Below are positions 1 through 7,100 of a stretch of DNA of 64,000 bases, one piece after another. The notes beneath the pieces are model-generated. The model did no database searches and was not told the origin of the DNA. It worked only from the letters and a program-made list of their open reading frames with translations. Origin of the DNA: Peptococcaceae bacterium. Its GTDB lineage: Bacteria; Bacillota; Desulfotomaculia; Desulfotomaculales; Desulfocucumaceae. Each line of letters begins with the position of its first letter. Within the stretch, counting starts at the first letter, position 1. Made by a program: the position numbers and the translations under genes. The DNA lies in contig JAILZP010000007.1 of NCBI GenBank assembly GCA_023512435.1, positions 42,801 through 106,800 on the forward strand. The letters run 5' to 3'.

Positions 1-82
1 GGGCAACATCTGGGTTGCCGGGGAGCGCCTGGTGGAAAGGCTGCGGCAGTCCGCCGGGAGGGGTCTCCATGCCGGTTCCTGA
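1..82 (+). CDS. murC: UDP-N-acetylmuramate-L-alanine ligase, 3' end only
   Basis: The last 26 codons of a gene entering from the left, read in the frame that begins at base 2 and stopping at TGA 80-82. The peptide contains GNIWVAGERLVERL, which resembles the usual MurC C-terminus (a GAGDIW-like turn followed by an amphipathic helix). MurC adds L-alanine to UDP-MurNAc in the cytoplasm. Its position directly before murB, with a 14-base overlap, fits the murC-murB-murA order of clostridial dcw clusters. Too little is present to judge the catalytic domain. Confidence 0.7.
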   Translation, partial: GNIWVAGERLVERLRQSAGRGLHAGS

Positions 83-980
83 ACATTGCGGTGAACTCCG
101 CAGGCTGATTGACAGCCCCGTGATGTTCGGGGAACCCATGCATTTGCACACCAGTTGGCGAATTGGCGGACCGGCGGATATATTTGTGGAACCCCTGGGA
201 ATTGAAGATTTAAAGGCGGTAATTGCTTACGCCCGTAATAAGGGCCTGCCCCTGACGATCATCGGGGCCGGAACAAACCTGCTGGTCAGGGACGGCGGAA
301 TCAGCGGCATCGTGGTGAAGATTGCGGGCGGTTTTGCGGATATCAGGGTGGACCGGGTTACCGTCACCGCCGGCGGGGGGGCTAAGCTTCACCGCCTGGC
401 AAAGGCGGCAAGGGAAGCCGGTCTGGGCGGCCTTGAGTTTATCGCCGGCATCCCCGGGTCGGTAGGCGGGGCGGTGGTCATGAATGCCGGGGCCTACGGT
501 TTTTCCGTGGGCGACCGGGTCCGGGAGGTGACCTGCCTCGACCTTGAGGGGAACCTGCGACGCCTGGACGGCGGGCAGATGGAATGGGGGTACAGGAAAA
601 GCGTCCTGCAGGGCAGTGACTTAATCGTGGTGGAGGCTGTTTTCGGGGGATTTCCCCGGGACAGGGACCTGATTGCCGCGGACATGGAAAAAATACTTGG
701 CAGCCGGAAGGCCAGGCAGCCTCTGGAGTATCCCAGCGCCGGCAGCGTCTTTAAAAACCCGCCGGGGAATTACGCCGGCAGGCTGATCCAGGAGTCCGGC
801 TGCCCGGGGATGCGGGTGGGGGACGCCCAGGTGTCCACCAAGCACGCCAATTTTATCGTCAATCTGGGGCGGGCCACGGCCTCCGACGTACTGGGCCTGA
901 TTGCGGCGGTTCAGGAGAGGGTGCTGGAAAAATTCGGCGTAAGTCTGGAAATGGAGGTAAAGGTTCTGGGGCGTGACTGA
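69..980 (+). CDS. murB: UDP-N-acetylenolpyruvoylglucosamine reductase
   Basis: MurB reduces the enolpyruvyl ether made by MurA to UDP-MurNAc, using FAD and NADPH, in cytoplasmic peptidoglycan synthesis. The 303-residue product has the FAD-binding signatures TSWRIGGPAD (about residue 28), GAGTNLLV (about 66) and GIPGSVGGAVVMNAGAYG, then the substrate/catalytic segments YRKS and AGSVFKNP. The length matches Gram-positive (type II) MurB. ATG 69 is chosen because GGGAGGGG lies just upstream and the family N-terminus starts here; an upstream in-frame ATG at 15 lies inside murC and has no ribosome site. It is followed after 15 bases by murA and is probably translationally linked to murC. Confidence 0.95.
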   Translation: MPVPEHCGELRRLIDSPVMFGEPMHLHTSWRIGGPADIFVEPLGIEDLKAVIAYARNKGLPLTIIGAGTNLLVRDGGISGIVVKIAGGFADIRVDRVTVTAGGGAKLHRLAKAAREAGLGGLEFIAGIPGSVGGAVVMNAGAYGFSVGDRVREVTCLDLEGNLRRLDGGQMEWGYRKSVLQGSDLIVVEAVFGGFPRDRDLIAADMEKILGSRKARQPLEYPSAGSVFKNPPGNYAGRLIQESGCPGMRVGDAQVSTKHANFIVNLGRATASDVLGLIAAVQERVLEKFGVSLEMEVKVLGRD

Positions 981-1315
981 GGCGGAGGTATTGGAATGCA
1001 AAAGTATATGATTGTCGGCGGCAACCGGCTGCAGGGAAAAGTTAGGGCGAGCGGCAGCAAAAATGCCTCCCTGCCCATACTGGCGGCCTCCCTGCTGGGG
1101 TCCGGGGAAAGTGTCATCCACGACGTGCCGAACCTGAAAGATGTTTCAGTAATGATGGAAGTGCTGCAGTGCCTGGGCGCCGGGATTAGAAGAGAAGGCA
1201 ACACGGTGTGCGTAGACGCGAAAAAAATTGATAACCTGGAAGTAAGCGAAGAACTGATGAGAAAAATGAGGGCTTCCAACCTGGTTCTCGGGCCCTTGCT
1301 GGCCAGGTTTAAGAA

Positions 1316-1355
1316 GGTGACCATCAGCCATCCGGGCGGGCAGTTTACCTCATTG
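1316..1355. other. attL: left junction of the murA element
   Basis: Bases 1316-1334 are murA (host half-site), 1335-1336 are the proposed GG crossover dinucleotide, and 1337-1355 are the element half-site. The reverse complement of 1337-1355 (CAATGAGGTAAACTGCCCG) matches the element half-site at the right end (7109-7127) at 16 of 19 positions. The two host half-sites match each other in inverted orientation at 11 of 19. This is the architecture expected of serine-integrase attP and attB sites around a 2-bp core. Confidence 0.75.
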
Positions 1356-1404
1356 CATCATTCCGGAGAGCCCGGAGGATTCCAGCCCCTGCGAACATTG
1401 CAGG

Positions 1405-1444
1405 CCCGCCCCCTGGGGGGAGAAACCGGCGTGAGGCGGGTTTT
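1405..1444 (+). terminator. Hairpin with T-run just inside the element's left end
   Basis: CCCGCC (1405-1410) can pair with GGCGGG (1435-1440), followed by TTTTG. It reads as a plus-strand terminator and would end the murC-murB-murA' transcript soon after it enters the element. The loop is long, so strength is uncertain. Confidence 0.4.
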
Positions 1445-1489
1445 GTGCTCTTGTCATGATTCTTGAAGGTTTATGTCCGGTCCGCCGGG

Positions 1490-2908
1490 CTAGAAATACA
1501 GGTCCCTCCGGCCCTGTTCAATCATTTTGAGACGGTCCAGGGTCAGCCGGCGGACCTCCGGGCTGGAGATGGCGTCCAGGTGTTCGGCGATGGCTTTCTC
1601 GCCCGCTTCCCGGGTGGCCGGGGAGGCGTAGTCCTCCAGGAACTCCTTAAAGGTGAGGATGGCGTTGGGCTGGCAGACGTTCTGAATTTGCCCGCTTTTG
1701 GCCAGGGCCATGAAACGGTCGCCGGTGCGGCCCCTGCGGTAGCAGGCCGTGCAGAAGCTGGGGATGTGGCCCGAAAGGCAGACGCTGCGCAGCACCTCGT
1801 CGGGACTGCGGTGGTCCTCCACCTGGAACTGGGGGGCCTCCCCGGCGGGGCCGGCGCAGGAGGACTTCCTCTCCTGTTCCAGCCTGTAGCCCCCCACCCC
1901 GGTGCACGACCCCGCGCTGATCTGGGATACCCCCACGGCCATCAGTTCCTCCCTGAACTCCGGCCGCTCCCGGGTGGACAGGATAATGCCGGTGTAGGGA
2001 ACGGCCAGGCGCAAAACGGCGATAATCTTTTTGAAATCGGCATCCCCCACCAGGCATGGGAAGCTGTCGCAGTCCACGCCCTGCGCCGGGCGCAGCCGGG
2101 GCACCGAGACGGTGTGCGGCCCGACGCCGAACTCCTCTTCCAGGTGCAGGGCGTGCGCCAGAATGGCCAGCACCTCGAATTTAAAGTCGTACAGGCCGAA
2201 CAGCACCCCCAGGCCCACATCGTCTATGCCGCCCTCCATGGCCCGGTCCATGGCCGTGGCGTGGTAGTCGTAATCCCGCTTTGGCCCGGCGGGGTGCATG
2301 GCCGCGTAGGTCTCCCGGTGGTATGTTTCCTGGAAAAGTATATAGGTGCCGATGCCCGCTTCCTTTAAGCGGCGGTAGTTTTCCGCCGTGGTGGCGGCGA
2401 TGTTGACATTGACGCGCCGGATGCTGCCGTTTGCTTCCTTTACATCATAAATGGTTTCGATGGCCTCCAGGATGTATTCCATCGGGCAGTTCCGGGGATC
2501 TTCCCCGGCCTCCAGGGCCAGCCGTTTGTGCCCCAGGGACTCCAGCACCTTCACCTCTTCCCTCAGTTCGTCCATGGTCAGCCTCCGCCGGGGAAATTCG
2601 TTGTCCCGGCGGTAGCCGCAGTACACGCAATTGTTCACGCAGTAATTGCTGACATACAGCGGGGCAAACAGGACCAGCCGCCGGCCGTATATCTTTTCTT
2701 TAACCTCCCGGGCCGCCCGGTACATTCCGGCCAGCAGTTCCCCGTCCTCCAGGTGCAGCAGGACGGCGCACTCCCGGAGGGTCAGACCCCCGGCCAGGCG
2801 GGCCCGGTCGATAATCCGCCGGGCCTGTTCCCTGCCTGCAGTGCGGGCCTCCTCCAGCCACCCTTGAATCCGCCCCTCATCGATAAAGTCCGCCCGCATG
2901 GTTTTCAT
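1490..2908 (-). CDS. hydG: [FeFe]-hydrogenase H-cluster maturase HydG (radical SAM tyrosine lyase)
   Basis: HydG cleaves tyrosine to give the CO and CN ligands of the Fe(CO)2CN synthon of the hydrogenase H-cluster. The 472-residue product has the radical-SAM motif CVNNCVYC (Cys near 90, 94 and 97), then CGYRRDNEFPRR typical of HydG, and a C-terminal CTAC...C triad (SFCTACYRRGRTGDRF, then QNVCQPNA) that binds the auxiliary cluster in HydG but is absent from ThiH. ATG 2908 is chosen: AGGAGG lies 7-8 bases upstream inside hydE, and the ATGA overlap with the hydE stop indicates translational coupling. Last gene of hydF-hydE-hydG, transcribed towards the left junction. No hydrogenase structural gene is in the window. 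Confidence 0.95.
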   Translation of the reverse strand: MKTMRADFIDEGRIQGWLEEARTAGREQARRIIDRARLAGGLTLRECAVLLHLEDGELLAGMYRAAREVKEKIYGRRLVLFAPLYVSNYCVNNCVYCGYRRDNEFPRRRLTMDELREEVKVLESLGHKRLALEAGEDPRNCPMEYILEAIETIYDVKEANGSIRRVNVNIAATTAENYRRLKEAGIGTYILFQETYHRETYAAMHPAGPKRDYDYHATAMDRAMEGGIDDVGLGVLFGLYDFKFEVLAILAHALHLEEEFGVGPHTVSVPRLRPAQGVDCDSFPCLVGDADFKKIIAVLRLAVPYTGIILSTRERPEFREELMAVGVSQISAGSCTGVGGYRLEQERKSSCAGPAGEAPQFQVEDHRSPDEVLRSVCLSGHIPSFCTACYRRGRTGDRFMALAKSGQIQNVCQPNAILTFKEFLEDYASPATREAGEKAIAEHLDAISSPEVRRLTLDRLKMIEQGRRDLYF

Positions 2909-3963
2909 GTGCAATCACCTCCTGAAAATTTAATGGCATGGCCGTAATCCCGGGCAACCGGCCGGGCCAGCCCGGCCAGCAGCGCCTTGACGTTCTCCAG
3001 GGCCCGGCGGGGTTCATCCGTGATATCCGCCTTTTGGGGGTAGATGAGGTACCTGTCCCGCACCTCCGGCGGTGTGAAATTGACCATAATCACATTGGCG
3101 CCGCAGGTTAGGGCCGCCTTTCGCCCCCCGGGCGCCAGGGTGCCCAGGGCGGTGGTGGCCGGGAGGTGCGCCCGGGGCAGGCACAGCCTGGCCACGGCCA
3201 GGGTCTTCAGGGTCAGTTCAAGGCTTCCGGCTGCGGCTTCCTTCAGGGGAGTGTCCGGGTGGGGCAAAAAGGGGCCGATGCCGGCCATGTCCGTTTCCAG
3301 TTCGCGCATCAGCAGTATGTCCCCGGCCAGGCTGTCCAGGCTTTGGCCCGGCAGGCCCACCATGTTTCCGGACCCGGCCTGGTAGCCCAGTTCTTTCAGC
3401 CAGTGCAGGCACTCCAGGCGGGCCTGCAGGCTGCTGCCCGGCTTGAGGCATCGAAAAAGCTCTTCATCTGATGTTTCGTGCTTCAGCAGGTAGCGGTCGG
3501 CCCCGGCCTCCCGCCAGATCCTGTAATCTTCACGGCTGCGCTGGCCCAGGGAGAGGGTTACCGCCACGCCCCGCCTGCGCTTGATTTTTTCAACCAGCCC
3601 GGCAATGTACGGGCCGCTGTACAGCGGGTCCTCCCCGGACTGCAGGACCACGGTGCGGAATCCCATGGCCGCCGCCTTATCCACCGCGGACATTATTTCC
3701 CCTTCGTCCAGGCGGTAGCGGGGAAGCCGCCGGTTGTCCCGGCGCAGGCCGCAATACAGGCAGTTGTTGCGGCAGTGGCTGGAGAACTCGATGATCGCCC
3801 GCAGGTGGACGGCATCGCCCACCTTGGCCCGGCGGACCCGGCCGGCGGCCCGGAAAAGGGCGGCAGCCTGGCTGCCCCGGGCCGAAAGAAGGGTGACAAT
3901 ATCCTGCCTGCCCGGTTTTTTCCCATCCAGTACTACTTTCAGGGCGGCGGAAAAACGGTCCAT
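2905..3963 (-). CDS. hydE: [FeFe]-hydrogenase H-cluster maturase HydE (radical SAM)
   Basis: HydE is the radical-SAM enzyme that processes the HydG iron synthon towards the dithiomethylamine-bridged diiron unit. The 352-residue product has CRNNCLYC (Cys 64, 68, 71) followed by GLRRDNRRLPRYRL, QSGEDP, KHETSDEELF and GNMVGLPGQ, a set typical of HydE and distinct from BioB. It starts at ATG 3963, two bases after the hydF stop region, and its end overlaps hydG. BioB or PylB relatives share the fold, but the neighbours and motifs make HydE clear. Base composition is similar to the flanks, so recent transfer from a distant genome is not obvious. Confidence 0.95.
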   Translation of the reverse strand: MDRFSAALKVVLDGKKPGRQDIVTLLSARGSQAAALFRAAGRVRRAKVGDAVHLRAIIEFSSHCRNNCLYCGLRRDNRRLPRYRLDEGEIMSAVDKAAAMGFRTVVLQSGEDPLYSGPYIAGLVEKIKRRRGVAVTLSLGQRSREDYRIWREAGADRYLLKHETSDEELFRCLKPGSSLQARLECLHWLKELGYQAGSGNMVGLPGQSLDSLAGDILLMRELETDMAGIGPFLPHPDTPLKEAAAGSLELTLKTLAVARLCLPRAHLPATTALGTLAPGGRKAALTCGANVIMVNFTPPEVRDRYLIYPQKADITDEPRRALENVKALLAGLARPVARDYGHAIKFSGGDCT

Positions 3964-3965
3964 GA

Positions 3966-5192
3966 CTATCCAGCCCCGTTTTCGTCCAGCAGCGCCAGCA
4001 TATCCGGGAAGGGCCCCAGGGCGCGCCGCAAAATGCCGTGCAGGCGGGCGATGAGCACTCCGTAGTTGACTATGGGCACTCCGGCGGCCTGGGCGGCCAT
4101 GATCCGGCTGATCATCTCCCGGCGGTTAATCATGCAGGCGCCGCAGTGTATGATTAAGCGGTACCGGGCCAGGTCCCGGGGCAGTTCGATGCCGCTGGAC
4201 CACCCGAAGCGCAGGTCTCCTCCCACCGCCTGCCGCAGCCAGCGGGGGATTTTCACCGTTCCGATGTCGTCGGCCACCCGGTGGTGGGTACAGGCCTCGG
4301 CAATCAGCACCTCGTCGCCGGGCTGAAGGTCTTCCACCGCCAGGGCCCCCCTGACCAGCGTGGCCAGGTCGCCCTTGTAGCGGGCAAAAAGGATGGAAAA
4401 AGAGGTCAGAAGCACCCCGGGGGGTGTGTCCGCGTCCACCTTCGGGAAAGCCTGGGAGTCCGTGATGACCAGGGCCGGGGGTTTTTGCAGCAGGCCGAGG
4501 GCGGCCTTCAGTTCCCGCTCCTTGACCACCATGGCCAGGCAGTCGTGGTCCAGCAGGTCCCGGATGGTCTGCACCTGGGGCAGGATCAGCCTGCCCCGGG
4601 GGGCGGCCAGGTCGATGGGCACCACCAGCAGCGCAAGTTCTCCGGGGGGCACCAGGTCGCCGGCAATGGTGGGGGCGGTCCAATCCTTGGGGGCGACCCT
4701 GATCATGGCCTGCTTCAGGTCGGCAATGCCACGGCGGGTCAGGGCGCTGACCCTCACCCAGGGTATTGGGGGGAGGGAGGAACCGGAATCTTGGCGGTCC
4801 GGCGGCAGGTCGGTTTTGTTCAATACCCCGATTACCGGTATATTCCTCTCCCCGGCCGCGTCAATGATACCCCTTTCCACTTCGCCGGGGCCGGTCCGGT
4901 GGTCCGCCACCAGCAGCGCCAGGTCGGTTTTGTCCAGCACCGCCAAACTTTTGGCCACCCTCAGGCTCCCCAGTTCCCCGGTGTCGTCCAGGCCCGCCGT
5001 GTCGATCAGGACCACCGGGCCGATGGGCAGGATTTCCATGGACTTGTACACCGGGTCGGTGGTGGTGCCGGCCACCGGCGAAACAATGGCCACCTCCTGC
5101 CCGGTGAGGGCGTTGATCAGGCTGGACTTGCCGGCGTTGCGCCGCCCGAAGATGGCGATGTGCAGCCTTGATCCGCGGGGTGTGTCATGCAC
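3966..5192 (-). CDS. hydF: [FeFe]-hydrogenase H-cluster maturation GTPase/scaffold HydF
   Basis: HydF is the GTP-binding scaffold on which the diiron subcluster is finished before delivery to apo-HydA. The 408-residue product starts with a GTPase domain: P-loop GRRNAGKSS (16-24), the Thr-rich switch AGTTTDPVYK, DTAGLDD, and NKTDLP. A dimerisation region follows, then the C-terminal cluster-binding domain with ACTHHR and HCGACMINRREM. The start codon is GTG 5192; no better start is visible nearby. First gene of the hydF-hydE-hydG operon, pointing away from the recombinase across an intergenic region of about 200 bases. Confidence 0.95.
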   Translation of the reverse strand: MHDTPRGSRLHIAIFGRRNAGKSSLINALTGQEVAIVSPVAGTTTDPVYKSMEILPIGPVVLIDTAGLDDTGELGSLRVAKSLAVLDKTDLALLVADHRTGPGEVERGIIDAAGERNIPVIGVLNKTDLPPDRQDSGSSLPPIPWVRVSALTRRGIADLKQAMIRVAPKDWTAPTIAGDLVPPGELALLVVPIDLAAPRGRLILPQVQTIRDLLDHDCLAMVVKERELKAALGLLQKPPALVITDSQAFPKVDADTPPGVLLTSFSILFARYKGDLATLVRGALAVEDLQPGDEVLIAEACTHHRVADDIGTVKIPRWLRQAVGGDLRFGWSSGIELPRDLARYRLIIHCGACMINRREMISRIMAAQAAGVPIVNYGVLIARLHGILRRALGPFPDMLALLDENGAG

Positions 5193-5262
5193 CGTTCCCG
5201 CCTCCCCGGCCGGGGTCCTTTTTCAGCCGGCCTTTTCTACCTGTATAATTATATAAATTAAA

Positions 5263-5277
5263 GTGATCATTTATCAC
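5263..5277. promoter_or_regulatory. Palindrome between hydF and the recombinase genes
   Basis: GTGAT-CATTT-ATCAC is a perfect inverted repeat with a 5-base spacer, set in AT-rich DNA (5240-5280) upstream of hydF. It resembles CRP/FNR-family half-sites, but the spacing differs from the FNR (4) and CRP (6, between TGTGA halves) norms. A minus-strand TATAAT-like hexamer lies at 5248-5253. A role in controlling the divergent hyd and recombinase genes is inference. Confidence 0.3.
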
Positions 5278-5393
5278 AAAATCCCGGTTTATGACTTTGC
5301 CGGCCTTTACTCCGGGGAATGATACCGGGGTTTTATTTTTCATCGGACAATCATCCTCTACATATATTTACAAAAAACAAAGGATGACCGGGG

Positions 5394-5633
5394 ATGAAGC
5401 AGGGCGGCAAAAAAAAGGAATTTATTGTCAGGCATCACTGGAAGAATGGAAGATTCTCAGCCGAAAAATTTAAAAAGGCGCTTGAACAGATATTTGACCA
5501 CTGGCTGCTGTCGGAGGAAGGCCGGGATCCGGAACCGGGCGGCCTGAAAGCCGGAAAAACCGATCTTGAAAAAGACGGGGGGTTCCCAGCCGATGGGGAT
5601 AAAAGCGGGATACGTGAGGCTCTCCCGGGATGA
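5394..5633 (+). CDS. Small basic protein upstream of the recombinase, unknown function
   Basis: A 79-residue ORF overlapping the start of the recombinase by about 44 bases. The N-terminal half is rich in Lys and aromatic residues (KKKEFIVRHHWKNGRFSAEKFKKALEQIF) and looks like a short alpha/beta fold; the C-terminal half is Gly/Asp/Lys-rich and low in structure. AGGATGACCGGGG precedes ATG 5394. It is not a family I recognise. Position suggests an accessory recombination factor (for example a directionality factor) or just a leader, but nothing in the sequence proves either. Confidence 0.45.
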   Translation: MKQGGKKKEFIVRHHWKNGRFSAEKFKKALEQIFDHWLLSEEGRDPEPGGLKAGKTDLEKDGGFPADGDKSGIREALPG

Positions 5634-7089
5634 GGACGGGCAAAGTGAAAGCATAGAAGGCCAAAAGACGGTAATTGCACATTATTACAGGAACGTGCTG
5701 CATTACACGGGGGAAATAGTCTTCTTCGTTGACGACAACTGCAGCGGGATGAATTTTGACCGGCCGGACTTTCAAAGGATGAGAAGGGAAGCCCTGAACA
5801 ACAACCTGGATATCGTGGTTTTCAAAGACCTGTCCAGATTCGGCCGGGACAGCGCGGATACCCAGAAGTACTGGAAGGAGTTTGTCCTCAAGTGCGGTGT
5901 GAGACTGATTGCCGCCTCGCAAAACCAGGACTCCCTGGACAGGCACACCAGGAAGACCCTTGGCCTTTACGCCTGGCTCAACGAACAGTACGTGGAGGAC
6001 ATATCGGAAAAAATCCTGGAGAATTTCAGGTCCAGGCAGAAAAAAGGGGATTTGATCATTACGGTCCCGTACGGCTATGTAAAACGGGGGAAATCGGTCA
6101 GCGTCGACGAATTCGCGGCGGAGACGGTAAAAAGGATATTTAGTCTTTACCTGGCCGGGTACGGGTATAAAAAGATCGCCTCAATCATGAATGCGGAGGG
6201 AATACTGACGCCCTCGGCGTATAAAAACCGGTCCGGCGCACTGCCGGCGTGGAGCTTTCAGGCGGTGAAAAATATTTTGACCAATGAGTTTTACACCGGC
6301 GTCCTGCTGCAGGGGAAAACTTATAAGAAAGAAATAAAAGGCAGGTCTTTCCGCACCCCCCCCGACCGGGTGCTGAAATTTCCCGGCCACCATGAAGCCA
6401 TTATTGACAGGGAGGTTTTCGACCTGGTCCAGGAGACCCTCAAGGACAGAAAAAAAAGGTCGTTCAGGGGTGCAAAGATCACTGCTCCCCGCCTTTTCTC
6501 GGGAAAGATAGTTTGTGAGAAGTGCAAAAAGACATACCTGTTCAAATCCAGGAGAAAAGGCGGCCCCGGATATTATATTTGCGGAACGCGCTACAAGTAC
6601 GGCCCGGAATACTGCAAGAACATCACCATCCCCGAGAACAGGCTTGCCGGATTGATCCGGGAACAATTGAGAGAAAAGACGGATGAGAACAGGGAAGTGT
6701 TGCCGGAACTTAAAAGCAGGGCCGGCAGGCGGCCGCACTACGGAAAGACAGACATGGTCATCGCCAGGATAAGAAAGGAAATAGAAAAAAGGGAAAACAC
6801 GCTTAAAAAAATATACCTGGACAGACTTGAGGCCAGAACCGGGTTCCCCGAATACCTGCTGGAACAGCTTATCAGCCGGACGTCCTCGGAGATAGACAGT
6901 CTAAGGCGGCAGCTGGAGTCGGCAACGGCCGCCCGTGACGCTTCCGCGGACCGGCGGGAAGCGCCGGAAGACCTGGACGGAAAACTGCTGAGATTTATTA
7001 ACAGGCCGCTGGCCCGGAAGGACGTAGAGATTTTTATAAAAGAAATCAGGATTGACGGCGGGATAATCGACGTATACTGGAATATATAA
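5590..7089 (+). CDS. Large serine recombinase (site-specific integrase)
   Basis: A 499-residue recombinase. The catalytic domain opens with GYVRLSRDEDGQSESIEGQ (nucleophile Ser about 11) and continues with DDNCSGMNFDRPDFQRM and KDLSRFGRDSADT. Next come a recombinase domain (AGYGYKKIASIMNAEGI, NILTNEFYTGVLLQGK), a zinc ribbon (CEKC near 305, then CGTRYKYGPEYC) and a C-terminal coiled-coil (IRKEIEKRENTLKK). It lies 20 bases from the right attachment site. ATG 5590 is preferred, with GGGGGG upstream; a TTG 24 bases earlier is possible. Large serine recombinases integrate directionally without host factors and need a partner protein for excision. Confidence 0.93.
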   Translation, partial: PMGIKAGYVRLSRDEDGQSESIEGQKTVIAHYYRNVLHYTGEIVFFVDDNCSGMNFDRPDFQRMRREALNNNLDIVVFKDLSRFGRDSADTQKYWKEFVLKCGVRLIAASQNQDSLDRHTRKTLGLYAWLNEQYVEDISEKILENFRSRQKKGDLIITVPYGYVKRGKSVSVDEFAAETVKRIFSLYLAGYGYKKIASIMNAEGILTPSAYKNRSGALPAWSFQAVKNILTNEFYTGVLLQGKTYKKEIKGRSFRTPPDRVLKFPGHHEAIIDREVFDLVQETLKDRKKRSFRGAKITAPRLFSGKIVCEKCKKTYLFKSRRKGGPGYYICGTRYKYGPEYCKNITIPENRLAGLIREQLREKTDENREVLPELKSRAGRRPHYGKTDMVIARIRKEIEKRENTLKKIYLDRLEARTGFPEYLLEQLISRTSSEIDSLRRQLESATAARDASADRREAPEDLDGKLLRFINRPLARKDVEIFIKEIRIDGGIIDVYWNI

Positions 7090-7100
7090 GGAAAAGATCC

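Larger units (their letters stand above)
996..1466 (+). pseudogene. murA: murA 5' part, interrupted by the recombinase element
   Basis: UDP-GlcNAc enolpyruvyl transferase commits UDP-GlcNAc to peptidoglycan synthesis. Residues 1-115 (996-1340) are a clean MurA N-terminus, with KVRASGSKNASLPILAA (the Lys-Asn substrate motif near residue 22) and RKMRASNLVLGPLLARF. Homology stops at the active-site loop: HPGG is followed by unrelated residues (QFTSLHH...) to a stop at 1464-1466, where HPGG-C-NIG is expected. The missing remainder, starting at that catalytic Cys, resumes at 7134. A ribosome site (GGAGGT) precedes ATG 996. The reading frame up to the break is undamaged, so the break is an insertion and not decay. 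Alone, this fragment lacks the catalytic Cys and cannot be active. Confidence 0.9.

Noticed and set aside
1490..2908. ThiH (thiamine tyrosine lyase) as the identity of the radical-SAM gene
   Set aside because: It carries the C-terminal CTAC...C triad of HydG and lies in an operon with hydE and hydF.
5320..5340. Terminator between the hyd genes and the recombinase (CCGGGG...CCGGGG with T-run)
   Set aside because: The two CCGGGG segments are direct, not inverted, so only a 4-bp CCGG stem can form.
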